Source: Spirochaetales bacterium (GTDB lineage Bacteria > Spirochaetota > Spirochaetia > Sphaerochaetales > Sphaerochaetaceae). From it: 33,513 nucleotides of DNA. Position 1 is the stretch's first letter, and every line of letters begins with the position of its first letter. The DNA lies in NCBI GenBank assembly GCA_028722305.1, contig JAQYHB010000023.1, forward strand, positions 1 to 33,513, written 5' to 3'. The notes below the pieces were generated by a model. It did no database searches and was not told where the DNA came from. It worked only from the letters and a program-made list of their open reading frames with translations. The translations under genes and the position numbers were made by a program. This document shows positions 8,169 to 16,214 of the stretch, piece by piece.

Positions 8169-9426
8169 CGGAAACCCCATCAGGAATCACCGTAACGGAG
8201 GCTTTGGGGTTGCCGAGAATGCGTTGTGCCTCCGCCATGGCAGTTTCAAGCGAATGACAGGGAACCATATGAAGGGCCTTTACCATCGCATCGGGAGCAT
8301 CGGACACATAGATGACTGACGCTTTTTGGAGAATACGAATAAAAATCTGTGCCTGCCACTGGTCTGGTAGCGTTTCGTTTCTTCCTCTGGATAAAAAAAG
8401 CTTCAATGTCTTATCGATATCACGTTCATCGCCCAACTGGTGAAAGAAATGCTCCCCTCCGTGTCCATCCTGTGACTGTGCCACCATGATGATGACGCCA
8501 CCGCGACGTACCGTAGCCTCTGCGGCTGTCATGCCCTTTACCGCCTGATAGATATTTTGATCCAATGGATACCCACCATTGCTGGAAATCACGATATCAG
8601 CTGGTTTTGCCGATACTTTGCAAAGTGAAGAAAGAAATGCGCATCCACGCAAATGGGCTTCCTCCATATCTCCGGCAACGGCATAGATGATTTCTTTCTT
8701 GGCATCCAACACCACATTGCAGATAAATGCAAGTTTGGCTTTGCGCGCAGCCCAAACCATATCTTTGTGAATAGGGTTTCCATCAAGTACTCCCGTACGC
8801 GCATGCTCATCAGCGATAAATTCGCTGCAATGGTTGGCCAGAACGCTTTTCCGGCTCGCTATACCGGGAAGCACGCTTTTCCGTCCTCCCGAGAAACCGG
8901 CAAAGAAATGCGGTTCGATAAAACCTTCACTGCAGACCAAGTCGGCATCCACAACAATCCGGTTGACCAGCAAGTCTCCACCACTGGGAAGTACACCGAC
9001 ATGGGCCATTGATGAGGAATCACAGTCGTGAACAATTATGTGCTCATGCCGAGCGATGAAAGTGCCGAATTTTTCCTCAATCTCTTGTTTTGTCGTGCCA
9101 CGATGGCAGCCGGTGGCAATCAGGATGGTGATTCTTGCATCTGGATTTCCCTTGCGGATTTCGGCGAGCATTCTTGGAACAATGATTTTGCTTGGAACCG
9201 GACGGGTATGGTCACTCGCAATCAAGACGACATTGCGTTTTCCCTTGGAAAGTTCGGAAAGTCGTGGACTGCCGATGGGATTAGCCAACGCATTGTCAAC
9301 CAGCTGTTCCTGGCTTTTGTCAGGCACATAGTCGTGCAGTTTGGGAACCAAAACACCATGCAAACGGCTATCTTCAAGTTGCAATGACAATGTGGTTTTC
9401 CCATATGGAATCAAGAGCCTTTTCAT
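8149..9426 (-). CDS. larA: LarA-family nickel-pincer racemase (lactate racemase-like)
   Basis: 425 residues from the ATG at 9426 (AAGGGG site 7 bases upstream), the normal LarA length. Residues known to matter in Lactobacillus plantarum LarA fall at the same or adjacent numbers: Asp72 and Arg75 in SDHTRPVP, His108 in ATGCHRG, His173 and Lys183 in EPHFFAGFSGGRKSVLPGI, and His199 in LANHC. LarA uses a nickel-pincer nucleotide cofactor, covalently bound to the lysine, to racemise or epimerise 2-hydroxy acids by hydride transfer. The cofactor-making genes larB, larC and larE are not in the window. With a TRAP transporter and acid-type regulators alongside, a 2-hydroxy or aldonic acid other than lactate is quite possible. 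The 3' end converges on the second regulator. Confidence 0.88.
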   Translation of the reverse strand: MKRLLIPYGKTTLSLQLEDSRLHGVLVPKLHDYVPDKSQEQLVDNALANPIGSPRLSELSKGKRNVVLIASDHTRPVPSKIIVPRMLAEIRKGNPDARITILIATGCHRGTTKQEIEEKFGTFIARHEHIIVHDCDSSSMAHVGVLPSGGDLLVNRIVVDADLVCSEGFIEPHFFAGFSGGRKSVLPGIASRKSVLANHCSEFIADEHARTGVLDGNPIHKDMVWAARKAKLAFICNVVLDAKKEIIYAVAGDMEEAHLRGCAFLSSLCKVSAKPADIVISSNGGYPLDQNIYQAVKGMTAAEATVRRGGVIIMVAQSQDGHGGEHFFHQLGDERDIDKTLKLFLSRGRNETLPDQWQAQIFIRILQKASVIYVSDAPDAMVKALHMVPCHSLETAMAEAQRILGNPKASVTVIPDGVSVIVLPE

Positions 9427-9441
9427 GTGAACCCCTTTTTC

Positions 9442-9455
9442 GATTATCAATAATC
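9442..9455. promoter_or_regulatory. Palindrome upstream of the LarA gene
   Basis: GATTAT-CA-ATAATC is a perfect 6+2+6 palindrome ending 16 bases before the racemase start codon. Its place between promoter and ribosome site suits an operator. The protein that binds it is unknown; one of the two adjacent PucR-like regulators is a candidate. Confidence 0.4.
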
Positions 9456-9480
9456 TGCCATGGGAAAACAATGTACTCAT

Positions 9481-10058
9481 TCACAAGAAAATGAGGCGAT
9501 TATCTGTACTCTCCGCATAAGAATTTTCTGGTGTGCCGGAAATGCCTATCGTGCAAACAGGAAAGCATTAGTCCGACGAATTAGGAAGCGCCCACGTTTC
9601 CCCTGAGCGAGGAAGCCGCAGAAAATGATTGTGGCAATTGGCTGTTTCTTAGCAAGCGTTGAATCCAATCCATAGACTTCCCGTATGGAGATGCCTTTTA
9701 GGATTGACGCTCTCGATCACGCTTTTATACGAACCATAAGAGAGCCGATCGATTCATTATGGCATCGGCCAAAAGGCTGTCCTCGCCACCGAGATTGTTG
9801 TACCAGCTTTCCTTCCTGGACTGCGAGCAGAAGATGTGAAAGAGAGCTTCCCCTCCTATGGATCCGCTCAAGAAGATTCGGGCCGCCTCCGTGAGCTAGA
9901 GAAGGAGCCATTCATTAAGAATCAGCCGTCATGATTTAGGGATTGACAGCTTTTGACAAATACTAAATAGTCGGACTCTCTTTTCTTTCTCATCCAAACA
10001 CATCTCCGGTTTGCTGCGTTTTTCCTCGACAAACATCGGAATGCCAGTACACTACCTA
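9481..10058. other. Gene-poor stretch with a possible decayed coding fragment
   Basis: About 600 bases between the racemase and the symporter without a convincing intact gene. A plus-strand frame is open from about 9741 to a TGA at 9934 (around 64 codons, including EIVVPAFLPGLRAEDVKESF). It has no start codon or ribosome site and looks protein-like, so it may be the tail of a decayed gene; I do not recognise the family. A possible promoter is TTGACA at 9943-9948 with TAAATA at 9964-9969; the 15-base spacing is short. Confidence 0.35.
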
Positions 10059-10076
10059 TGTAACAACATTGTTACA
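10059..10076. promoter_or_regulatory. Perfect 18-base palindrome upstream of the symporter
   Basis: TGTAACAA-CA-TTGTTACA, 8-base perfect arms with a 2-base centre, sits 34 bases before the symporter start. A match this long is unlikely by chance, and its position suits a repressor operator. The cognate regulator is not evident in the window. Confidence 0.55.
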
Positions 10077-10110
10077 CAAACAGCAATACCGTACATTCAA
10101 GGAGGTTTGT

Positions 10111-11544
10111 ATGGCAATGCAAGTAGGACCGCTCATCATCGTAGTCGCGTACCTGATAGGCATGATGATCATCGGCTATGTCGTCGCGAAACTGAAAATC
10201 AAGACCAGTGAAGACTACATGGTCGCTGGCCGCCGCATGGGCCTGTTCTTGGTGGCGTTCTCCCTTTCGGCCAACAATATCGGTGGAGGTTCCACCACGG
10301 GTCTCGCCGGCAAGGCATTCGGAGCCTGGGGCATGAGCGCTATCTGGTATGTGCTTACCGCCTCAATCGCCATGATTCCTCTTGCCTATTTCGCCCCTCG
10401 CATCCGCAAGACTCTCGCCATCACGATTCCCGAAGTCGTCGAACGGAGGTTTGGCAAGGCAAGCGGGACCTTTACCGCCGTGCTCAACATCCTCGCCCTG
10501 TTCTGTCTGACCAGCAGCCAGATTGCCGCCAGCGGCGCCGTCATCACCACTCTGACCGGCATCCCTCTGAATGTCTGCCTGTTGATTGCCGGGCTTGTCG
10601 TCATCTGCTACACCACCCTCGGCGGCATGATCGCAGACCAGATCTCGGACCTGCTCCAGTTCCTCATCATCCTGGTCGGGCTTGCGGTTGCCACGCCATT
10701 CGTGCTCCATGCGGCAGGTGGATGGAGCGCCCTCAGCGCAAAACTTCCCGGCGAACAGCTTTCCCTTGTCAAAATCGGCTGGGTCCCGATTCTCGGCTAT
10801 ATCTTCAACTATTTCTGCACCTTCCTCTCCGGACCAGAGATGGTCAGCCGTTTCGAGAGCGCCAAGGACGAGAAGACCGCCATGCGGGCGTCCCTGCTCT
10901 CCGGCGTACTCATGGCGCTGATGGCGGTTTTCCCAACCTTGCTTGGGCTTGCCGCCCTGGCGCTGAAGGACGAGCTTCCTGGTGTCGCTGGCAACACGGC
11001 GATGATGGCGATTACCAGCAAGTACGCACCCGGCTTCATTACCGGCCTGGTGTCAGCCGCCATCATCAGCGCGACAATGAGCAGCGCGGACAGCAACCTG
11101 CTTTGCATGTCGACCATGTTCATCAACGACATCGTCAACGTCTATAGTCCGAAACAGCGGACCGACAAGCAAGAAATCCTCATGACACGGATCTGCAACG
11201 CGGTCTTCTGTCTGGTCGCCATGTCCATTTCCTTCCTGGGCGTCAACATCGTGACGATGAACACCTTCGCCTTCGCGATCCGGTGCGCCGGCCCGTTCGC
11301 CGCCTACGGCCTCGGACTGATTGTTCCCCGGGCGACCAAGGCCTCAGGCGCTGTCTCGATTGTGACCGGCACGATTGCCGTCATCTTCTGGCAAATCCTT
11401 TCCGGAGGCGGGTTCTACCTGGGAATCCTGCCGGTGGTCTTCGGTTGCGCGGTCGGCACCGTCACCTTCTTCCTCATCAACGCAATCCAGTGGAAGCAGG
11501 GTGTGGAACCCGCGCCTTCCGCGTTCGTTCCGACGACGAATTGA
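10111..11544 (+). CDS. Sodium:solute symporter (SSS family)
   Basis: 477 residues with about 13 hydrophobic helices, the usual size for the SSS (PanF/PutP-like) family. Landmarks are SEDYMVAGRRMG near residue 30, the LSANNIGGGSTTGLAGKAF segment near 50-70 that lines the substrate and sodium site, ITIPEVVERRFG near 105-116, and TMSSADSNLLCMSTMFINDI near 320-340. It imports a small organic solute with sodium; the substrate is not clear. The ATG at 10111 is chosen over one 42 bases upstream because AAGGAGG ends 5 bases before it. It stands alone on its strand, with a palindromic operator candidate before it and a hairpin after it. Confidence 0.9.
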   Translation: MAMQVGPLIIVVAYLIGMMIIGYVVAKLKIKTSEDYMVAGRRMGLFLVAFSLSANNIGGGSTTGLAGKAFGAWGMSAIWYVLTASIAMIPLAYFAPRIRKTLAITIPEVVERRFGKASGTFTAVLNILALFCLTSSQIAASGAVITTLTGIPLNVCLLIAGLVVICYTTLGGMIADQISDLLQFLIILVGLAVATPFVLHAAGGWSALSAKLPGEQLSLVKIGWVPILGYIFNYFCTFLSGPEMVSRFESAKDEKTAMRASLLSGVLMALMAVFPTLLGLAALALKDELPGVAGNTAMMAITSKYAPGFITGLVSAAIISATMSSADSNLLCMSTMFINDIVNVYSPKQRTDKQEILMTRICNAVFCLVAMSISFLGVNIVTMNTFAFAIRCAGPFAAYGLGLIVPRATKASGAVSIVTGTIAVIFWQILSGGGFYLGILPVVFGCAVGTVTFFLINAIQWKQGVEPAPSAFVPTTN

Positions 11545-11562
11545 TTCGCGACAGCAACGTAT

Positions 11563-11593
11563 GGAGTGCCTTCCCGTTTTGCGAAGGCACTCC
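11563..11593. terminator. Bidirectional hairpin between the symporter and nucleotidyltransferase genes
   Basis: Perfect 11-base arms GGAGTGCCTTC (11563-11573) and GAAGGCACTCC (11583-11593) with a 9-base loop lie between two convergent genes. There is no clear T-run on either side, so it is a non-canonical but well-placed terminator for both strands. Confidence 0.6.
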
Positions 11594-11603
11594 CCTGCTC
11601 CCA

Positions 11604-12371
11604 TCACGCATAGCCAAGCACCTTCCGGAATGCAGTATTCAGCTCCTGCCAGTCTTTCTTCCGGTCATCGGCTGCGGATTCGGCAAGCAGGTTTTGCCGT
11701 TCACACTCCTGGGTGACAAAATCAAGAATCTGGGGAATCTGAGGATGCTGCTCCTTTTCCTCGCTCCTTGCCTTCAGTTTCAACAATTCTTCCACTGCGT
11801 CACGAAACGAGGTTCTCTCGAGCAACGGCAGCATCTGCCGGAACTCTACGGGAGGAACCGAATGGTATGTCTCGATCCACCTGCAACACAAAAGGGGGCG
11901 CAACGCATACAGGTACTTCTTGTAGCTGACCTCGCTTCCCTTCAGGTAGCCCATCAGCGTCGCCTTGGCGATCCCATAGTAATGGCAGAGCGCCGCCTTC
12001 TCGGAAAAATAGCCCATCGCAACCGGCTTCAGTTCCTGCCAGGCTGGTGTTTCCTTGTAGATGATTGGCGAGTTCGTCCATTCCATCACATTGGGATTTC
12101 CTTTTCCAAAAGCCAAGAGTGTCTTTTGCAAGTCCCATCCGTTGATATCCAGCACCGCATCCAGCTTCCACTCGATGACATCGCGCATCGCGTCAATGCG
12201 CAGATACTCCTCGGGATGGTGCACGTACACGAAACGCACGTCATAATCGCTATCCGGCGACGGGAAACCCCACGCGCGGCTTCCAGCCTCTGCCGCCCAC
12301 AGGATACGCACATCGTACTGCTTTTCAATCGCATCCAGATTCTCCTGGATTTCCCTGGCTATATCCCTCAT
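11604..12371 (-). CDS. Nucleotidyltransferase, RlaP/PF10127-like (second of pair)
   Basis: 255 residues. The polymerase-beta-type signature GS-x9-D-x-D is at the N-terminus: AEAGSRAWGFPSPDSDYDVRF, residues about 27-47. It is followed by VIEWKLDAVLDINGWDL and NPNVMEWTNSPIIY, as in the PF10127 nucleotidyltransferases; one member, RlaP, is tied to RNA repair. It would transfer a nucleotide to RNA, a protein or a small molecule; which one is unknown. Its ATG overlaps the stop codon of the upstream homologue by 4 bases, so the two are made together. Confidence 0.8.
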   Translation of the reverse strand: MRDIAREIQENLDAIEKQYDVRILWAAEAGSRAWGFPSPDSDYDVRFVYVHHPEEYLRIDAMRDVIEWKLDAVLDINGWDLQKTLLAFGKGNPNVMEWTNSPIIYKETPAWQELKPVAMGYFSEKAALCHYYGIAKATLMGYLKGSEVSYKKYLYALRPLLCCRWIETYHSVPPVEFRQMLPLLERTSFRDAVEELLKLKARSEEKEQHPQIPQILDFVTQECERQNLLAESAADDRKKDWQELNTAFRKVLGYA

Positions 12372-13387
12372 CTTCCCCCCTCGCTGACTGCCTGGCGGTT
12401 GATATGCTCGACGAACGTCTCCACCGCATGCATGTCGGGATTATCCGGCAACAAGCTATGCTTCGATGCCTCGGCAAACCGGTTTTCATAATCAGCGACT
12501 ATCTCGTAAAACTCCGGCGTAGGAACTCCGTCCTGCATATATGCGCCATCCCGGATCTCCCTCAGGAGCCGCAAATCCGATTCCGGCCTGTGCGTCCGGA
12601 TTTCCGCATGCTCCAGGATGTCGATTCCCATCATGAGCAGGCGGACGAGATGCATGGCGTGTTTTTGCAGGTGGTTGGTATCTTTTGTATGGTTCCGGCT
12701 CCCACCTGTATCATAATTCCTCACCACCGCATGCAGGCTGTCCATCAACTCGAACCATTTCCGAAGCGGATACTGCGCAATATGCCCTTCCAGGAAAAGT
12801 TCCTTTTCCAGCCCTTCGGTCACCGCGTCGGCGACATACAGCCGCACCCCCGGTCCCTGTTCTTGGAAGCGCCGGTTGTAATCTTCCAGCACATGGCCAG
12901 CAGACCGCAAGATATGCGCTTCCCGTTCGGGCTGAGGCAACTTGTCCCGGGCAACCGCATTCTGCAACTTGCGAAGCTGGGTGTCCGCATAGTGGCAGAA
13001 AGACGATGCGGCGCGTTTGCTCAAAAACAGCATCGTATGGTCCAACAGCTCTTGGCCGACCACGGATTTCACCACGTACTGGTCGCTGTCCAAACCCAGA
13101 ATCTCGATGACATTCGGGTTACAGTTCAACAGGAGCCTGACCAGTTTCCGGAACGAATAGATGACGGTATCTGTCGTCCGGTCCTCAAACTGCTCGAACT
13201 CGGTCAGCCCAAGGATATCCGACACCGGGTTGAGCGCTATTCCGCGCAGGTCCACATCGCTACCTTCCCGGTTCGTCCCATAGCCATAACTGCCACAGAC
13301 ACCCAGCAGCATGACCCGGTCTTTCAACCGGGAATCGGTGCGGAGGAAATCGTAGGCTTTCGTTTGTATCAAATTGTTGAAATCCAT
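12368..13387 (-). CDS. Nucleotidyltransferase, PF10127-like (first of pair)
   Basis: 339 residues with the same catalytic layout, GVCGSYGYGTNREGSDVDLRG (residues about 29-49), then NCNPNVIEILGL near 88-99. The middle and C-terminal regions are longer than in its partner and helical, with a conserved-looking TKDTNHLQKHAMHLVRLLMMG stretch near 235. The pairing of two different PF10127 proteins in one coupled operon suggests a heteromeric enzyme or successive reactions on one substrate. The gene is divergent from the interrupted exonuclease, 104 bases away, so the two units may share a control region. Confidence 0.8.
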   Translation of the reverse strand: MDFNNLIQTKAYDFLRTDSRLKDRVMLLGVCGSYGYGTNREGSDVDLRGIALNPVSDILGLTEFEQFEDRTTDTVIYSFRKLVRLLLNCNPNVIEILGLDSDQYVVKSVVGQELLDHTMLFLSKRAASSFCHYADTQLRKLQNAVARDKLPQPEREAHILRSAGHVLEDYNRRFQEQGPGVRLYVADAVTEGLEKELFLEGHIAQYPLRKWFELMDSLHAVVRNYDTGGSRNHTKDTNHLQKHAMHLVRLLMMGIDILEHAEIRTHRPESDLRLLREIRDGAYMQDGVPTPEFYEIVADYENRFAEASKHSLLPDNPDMHAVETFVEHINRQAVSEGGR

Positions 13388-13491
13388 ATGGCTTTTCCTT
13401 CATTGCGACACGTCGATTCTAGCACATTTCCGGCATTCAAATCGTGTTTTCTCCAGTTTCAGGCCATTGCCTTCCATGGTAAGATGGAAAA

Positions 13492-15096
13492 ATGGCAATA
13501 CGACAAAAAACAACCTTGGGCAGGAAAACCATCGTGGATGTGGAACTGGTCGACCTTGCCATGGACCAGGTCCGTGCCAGCCGCCTGAAAGCCGAAGTCC
13601 TGGAAATCGGCGCCGTCATGCTCGATGGCAGGTATGCCTTGGTCGACAGGTTCCATGCCCTAGTAACACCGGGCCATGCCAAAGGTCTGTACGAGAAGCG
13701 ATACAAGGCGCTCGAAAGGGATTCGGATGAGCGGACCACGCTCAAGACTACCTTCGGAAAGGCAATGGTGGCATTCTGCGGCTGGCTCGGGGAAGCGCCA
13801 ATCGACCTGTATATGTGGAGCGAATCGGACTACCACATTTTGTGCGAGCAAATCCGCTGGCAGACACCCAAGGATTAGAGGAACGAGCTGCTTCCCTACT
13901 TGGAACGCAGCATCGATCTGCAGAAACTCTTCATGAAGGCGCTGGAAGCCAACAACTGTCCCTCCCTGGATTATGCGATGGAGCTGGTCCACGAGCCATT
14001 CCAGGGAAAGCGCCATCACGCGCTGGACGATGCGGAAAATACTGCCCGGGTCTTCGCAAAACTTGCCAGAAGCAACCGGTTGCCGGAAAACCCTGTCAGC
14101 ATTCCCATGGCAGAACGGACAAAGCAGGATACTCTGCCAGTAGCCTCCATCGCGTCCCTCCTGGGGCTTCCCGTCCCTCCAAGGGAAGCGGAAAAGAAGC
14201 CGCGCACGCCCTACGGCATCAAGCCCAGCGCGAGGATCGCCTTTTCCGTCTCTTCCTTCTTTACTCCGGGGCTCTCCCATGAGCACCGCATCCTGGAAAC
14301 CATCGACAAGGTCTTCCATGGGAAAGTCCAAAACCCGGTCATCGAGGAACCGGAACCTTGCCCTACCTTTCTCTCGTACACGACCAGATTCTTTTCCCGA
14401 AAGGACGGCGCGTTCCGAGTCTCCCATCCGGAAGTTGACGACGGGACGGGAAACGCCTTCGACGAGTTGTTTGTGGAAGAGGTGCTTGAGGCCCGCTTTT
14501 CCCAGAAACAGCTTTGCGAAATCACCCATGCGGAAGTGCGCGCGTTCTGCAAATACGTGCGCAAGCGCCACCCCGTCGGCTGCCAGTATGTCCTGTACCT
14601 GCTCAAGGAGGTCTGCGACCAGGCTTGGAAGGACGGCCTGCTTTCCTTCAACGGGGATGTGGCGGAATCCTTCGCCGATACCAGGACCCCCGGGACCGAG
14701 AAAGCTCTAAGGCGGTTGTTCTCGTTCGCTTGGGAAGAGGAAACGCATGCCGTCATCGTCCAGACGATGGTAGTGACCGGGCTTTCCCTAGGCGATGTGA
14801 CATCGCTCCTTGCCGAAGATGCCGGGCGCCTGGCGGGACAGATGATCCAGGAGGGGCTTCCCTATGGCTGGGAAACCTGCCCGCTCTCCGACTATCTCGC
14901 GAAACAGACGCTCGAGCCCTACGCCAAGGTATTCGGGGAAATCCCTCTGACCAAGCGGGAAGTGCGAAAGACCCTCGCGAACGCGGAAAAACGCGCGGGC
15001 ATGGACGCGTGGGTGCCACTTGAAACGCTACGCATGCTCGGCGTCCCAAAGCCCGGGGACGCGCGCGCGGCGCGCCCCCCTTTCCAGCGGACTTAG
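13492..15096 (+). pseudogene. DEDDh (DnaQ-like) exonuclease gene interrupted by one in-frame TAG
   Basis: A single reading frame of 535 codons is broken only by a TAG at 13876-13878 (codon 129). The exonuclease active site spans the stop: Asp16 and Glu18 (IVDVELVDL) and the motif-II Asp in SESDYHIL lie before it, and the motif-III HHALDDAENTARVF (His175 and Asp180 in the continuous numbering) lies after it. Neither piece alone can be active. The sequence around the break (TPKD*RNELLPYLERSIDLQKLF) continues smoothly, and CAG to TAG is a single transition. The C-terminal 330 residues have no family I recognise and contain a WEEETHAVIVQTMVVTGLSL helix-rich section. Alternatives are readthrough, a suppressor tRNA or a sequencing error. 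The 3' end overlaps the convergent MBL-rubredoxin gene by 4 bases. Confidence 0.82.
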
Positions 15097-16052
15097 GCTT
15101 TGCCGAACTTTGTCTTCGGCTGCCTGCAATGCGGACAATGCCAATCCTCGGGAAGCTTCTCGAACGGCGTTCCGGGAGCGATGCCCTGGCTGGGGTCTCC
15201 CACAGCGGGATCGTAGACATATCCGCAGACACTGCAGACATATTTGCCCGTAGCGGTCTTGCGCATCTTCGGTTCCTTCGGAGCGATGACCGCGGGGGGA
15301 TTGTCCAGGTCGACGACTTTCTTCGCCTCAAGATTCTCCCATCCGAGCGGGGTATGGGTCGACACGTAGACGGTCGGATGGGTGGCGATGAAGGCGCGCA
15401 CCATATCGAGTGTCTTGCGCGCCGCGGCCTTGTCCTCGTAGACGACAGACAACTTGTTGGCGTACAAGGCTTCGTCGCAATAGGTCACGTCCCCGTGAAT
15501 CAGATAGAAAAGCCCTCCGTCCTCGACGATGACGATGGAATTGCCTGTGGTATGGCCGGGAGCGGGAATGAAGCGCACGCCCTCGCAGATTGTCTGGGAA
15601 GCGGGGAAATTGGCATAAGGGCCATCGGTGAACCCGACAGGCACGACATTGGGCAATTGCAGTTCCTTGGCCTGGGCTTCAGCCGCGGAAGCGTAGATCT
15701 TCGCATTGGGGAAGTGCTTCAACGCCCCGGTATGGTCGGCGTGCTTGTGGGTGACCAGGATCTTGGTCACCTGTTCACTCGCATATCCGGCCTTTTCCAG
15801 CGCGGGCAGGTAGTCGCTGATCTTTTCTCCCATGTAGAGCATGGTCTTCTCCTCGACGACCTGGCCCGGATATCCGTCCGGCATGCCGGTATCGACCAGA
15901 ATGACTTCCTTGCCCGTATCGATCAGGTAATTCTGCAGGCTGGAACGATAGCGGATGGCGGGATTGAACGCGGCCGGCCCTTCCTCTCCGCCAAAGGCGA
16001 AAGGCTGAACCATGAAACCGTCTTGGAACAACTTGATAGCTTTGATTGTCAT
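15093..16052 (-). CDS. Metallo-beta-lactamase-fold hydrolase with C-terminal rubredoxin
   Basis: 319 residues from the ATG at 16052, with AAGGAG 7 bases upstream. Residues 1 to about 250 are a metallo-beta-lactamase fold with the metal motif HKHADH (102-107), PAPGHTTG near 178 and IHGDVT near 197, most like the lactonase-type subgroup. The last 50 residues are a complete rubredoxin: [18 protein letters not shown] and [14 protein letters not shown], with all four iron-binding Cys present. Fusions of rubredoxin to metal hydrolases or flavoproteins usually serve electron transfer in anaerobes (oxygen or NO detoxification). Here, however, the flavodoxin part typical of Rbo/FprA proteins is absent, so the role of the electron carrier is unclear. 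No signal peptide. Confidence 0.9.
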   Translation of the reverse strand: MTIKAIKLFQDGFMVQPFAFGGEEGPAAFNPAIRYRSSLQNYLIDTGKEVILVDTGMPDGYPGQVVEEKTMLYMGEKISDYLPALEKAGYASEQVTKILVTHKHADHTGALKHFPNAKIYASAAEAQAKELQLPNVVPVGFTDGPYANFPASQTICEGVRFIPAPGHTTGNSIVIVEDGGLFYLIHGDVTYCDEALYANKLSVVYEDKAAARKTLDMVRAFIATHPTVYVSTHTPLGWENLEAKKVVDLDNPPAVIAPKEPKMRKTATGKYVCSVCGYVYDPAVGDPSQGIAPGTPFEKLPEDWHCPHCRQPKTKFGKA

Positions 16053-16185
16053 TTTCCGACTCCTTCTCCGACATATTTTTCCATAGATGGGCGTTTGGCA
16101 CCAGTCCAAGCCCGCTTTTTGGTGACAGATTCGCAAAAAGTTTTCCCAATGTGGTTCGAAAGCATTAGTATTGGTGTTCTGTGGG

Positions 16186-16200
16186 CGCGGGTTTCCCGCG
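16186..16200 (+). promoter_or_regulatory. GC-rich hairpin just upstream of the sppA ribosome site
   Basis: CGCGGG-TTT-CCCGCG is a perfect 6-base stem with a 3-base loop, ending a few bases before the AGGAAGG ribosome site of the next gene. It may limit or protect translation initiation. Confidence 0.35.
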
Positions 16201-16214
16201 TCGAGGAAGGTGAA

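Noticed and set aside
12404-13588. 394-codon plus-strand frame opposite the first nucleotidyltransferase
   Set aside because: The minus strand carries the catalytic GS...DxD gene; the plus frame only runs antisense to it.
13876-13878. TAG read as pyrrolysine or another inserted amino acid
   Set aside because: No supporting structure downstream, no suppressor tRNA in the window, and the exonuclease family does not use pyrrolysine; a simple nonsense change is more likely.
15129-16214. Long N-terminal extension of the SppA frame
   Set aside because: It is antisense to the MBL-rubredoxin gene; the true start has its own ribosome site at 16205-16211.
16053-16214. Sigma-54 promoter before sppA (TTGGCACC)
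   Set aside because: The -12 element at the right spacing is missing.
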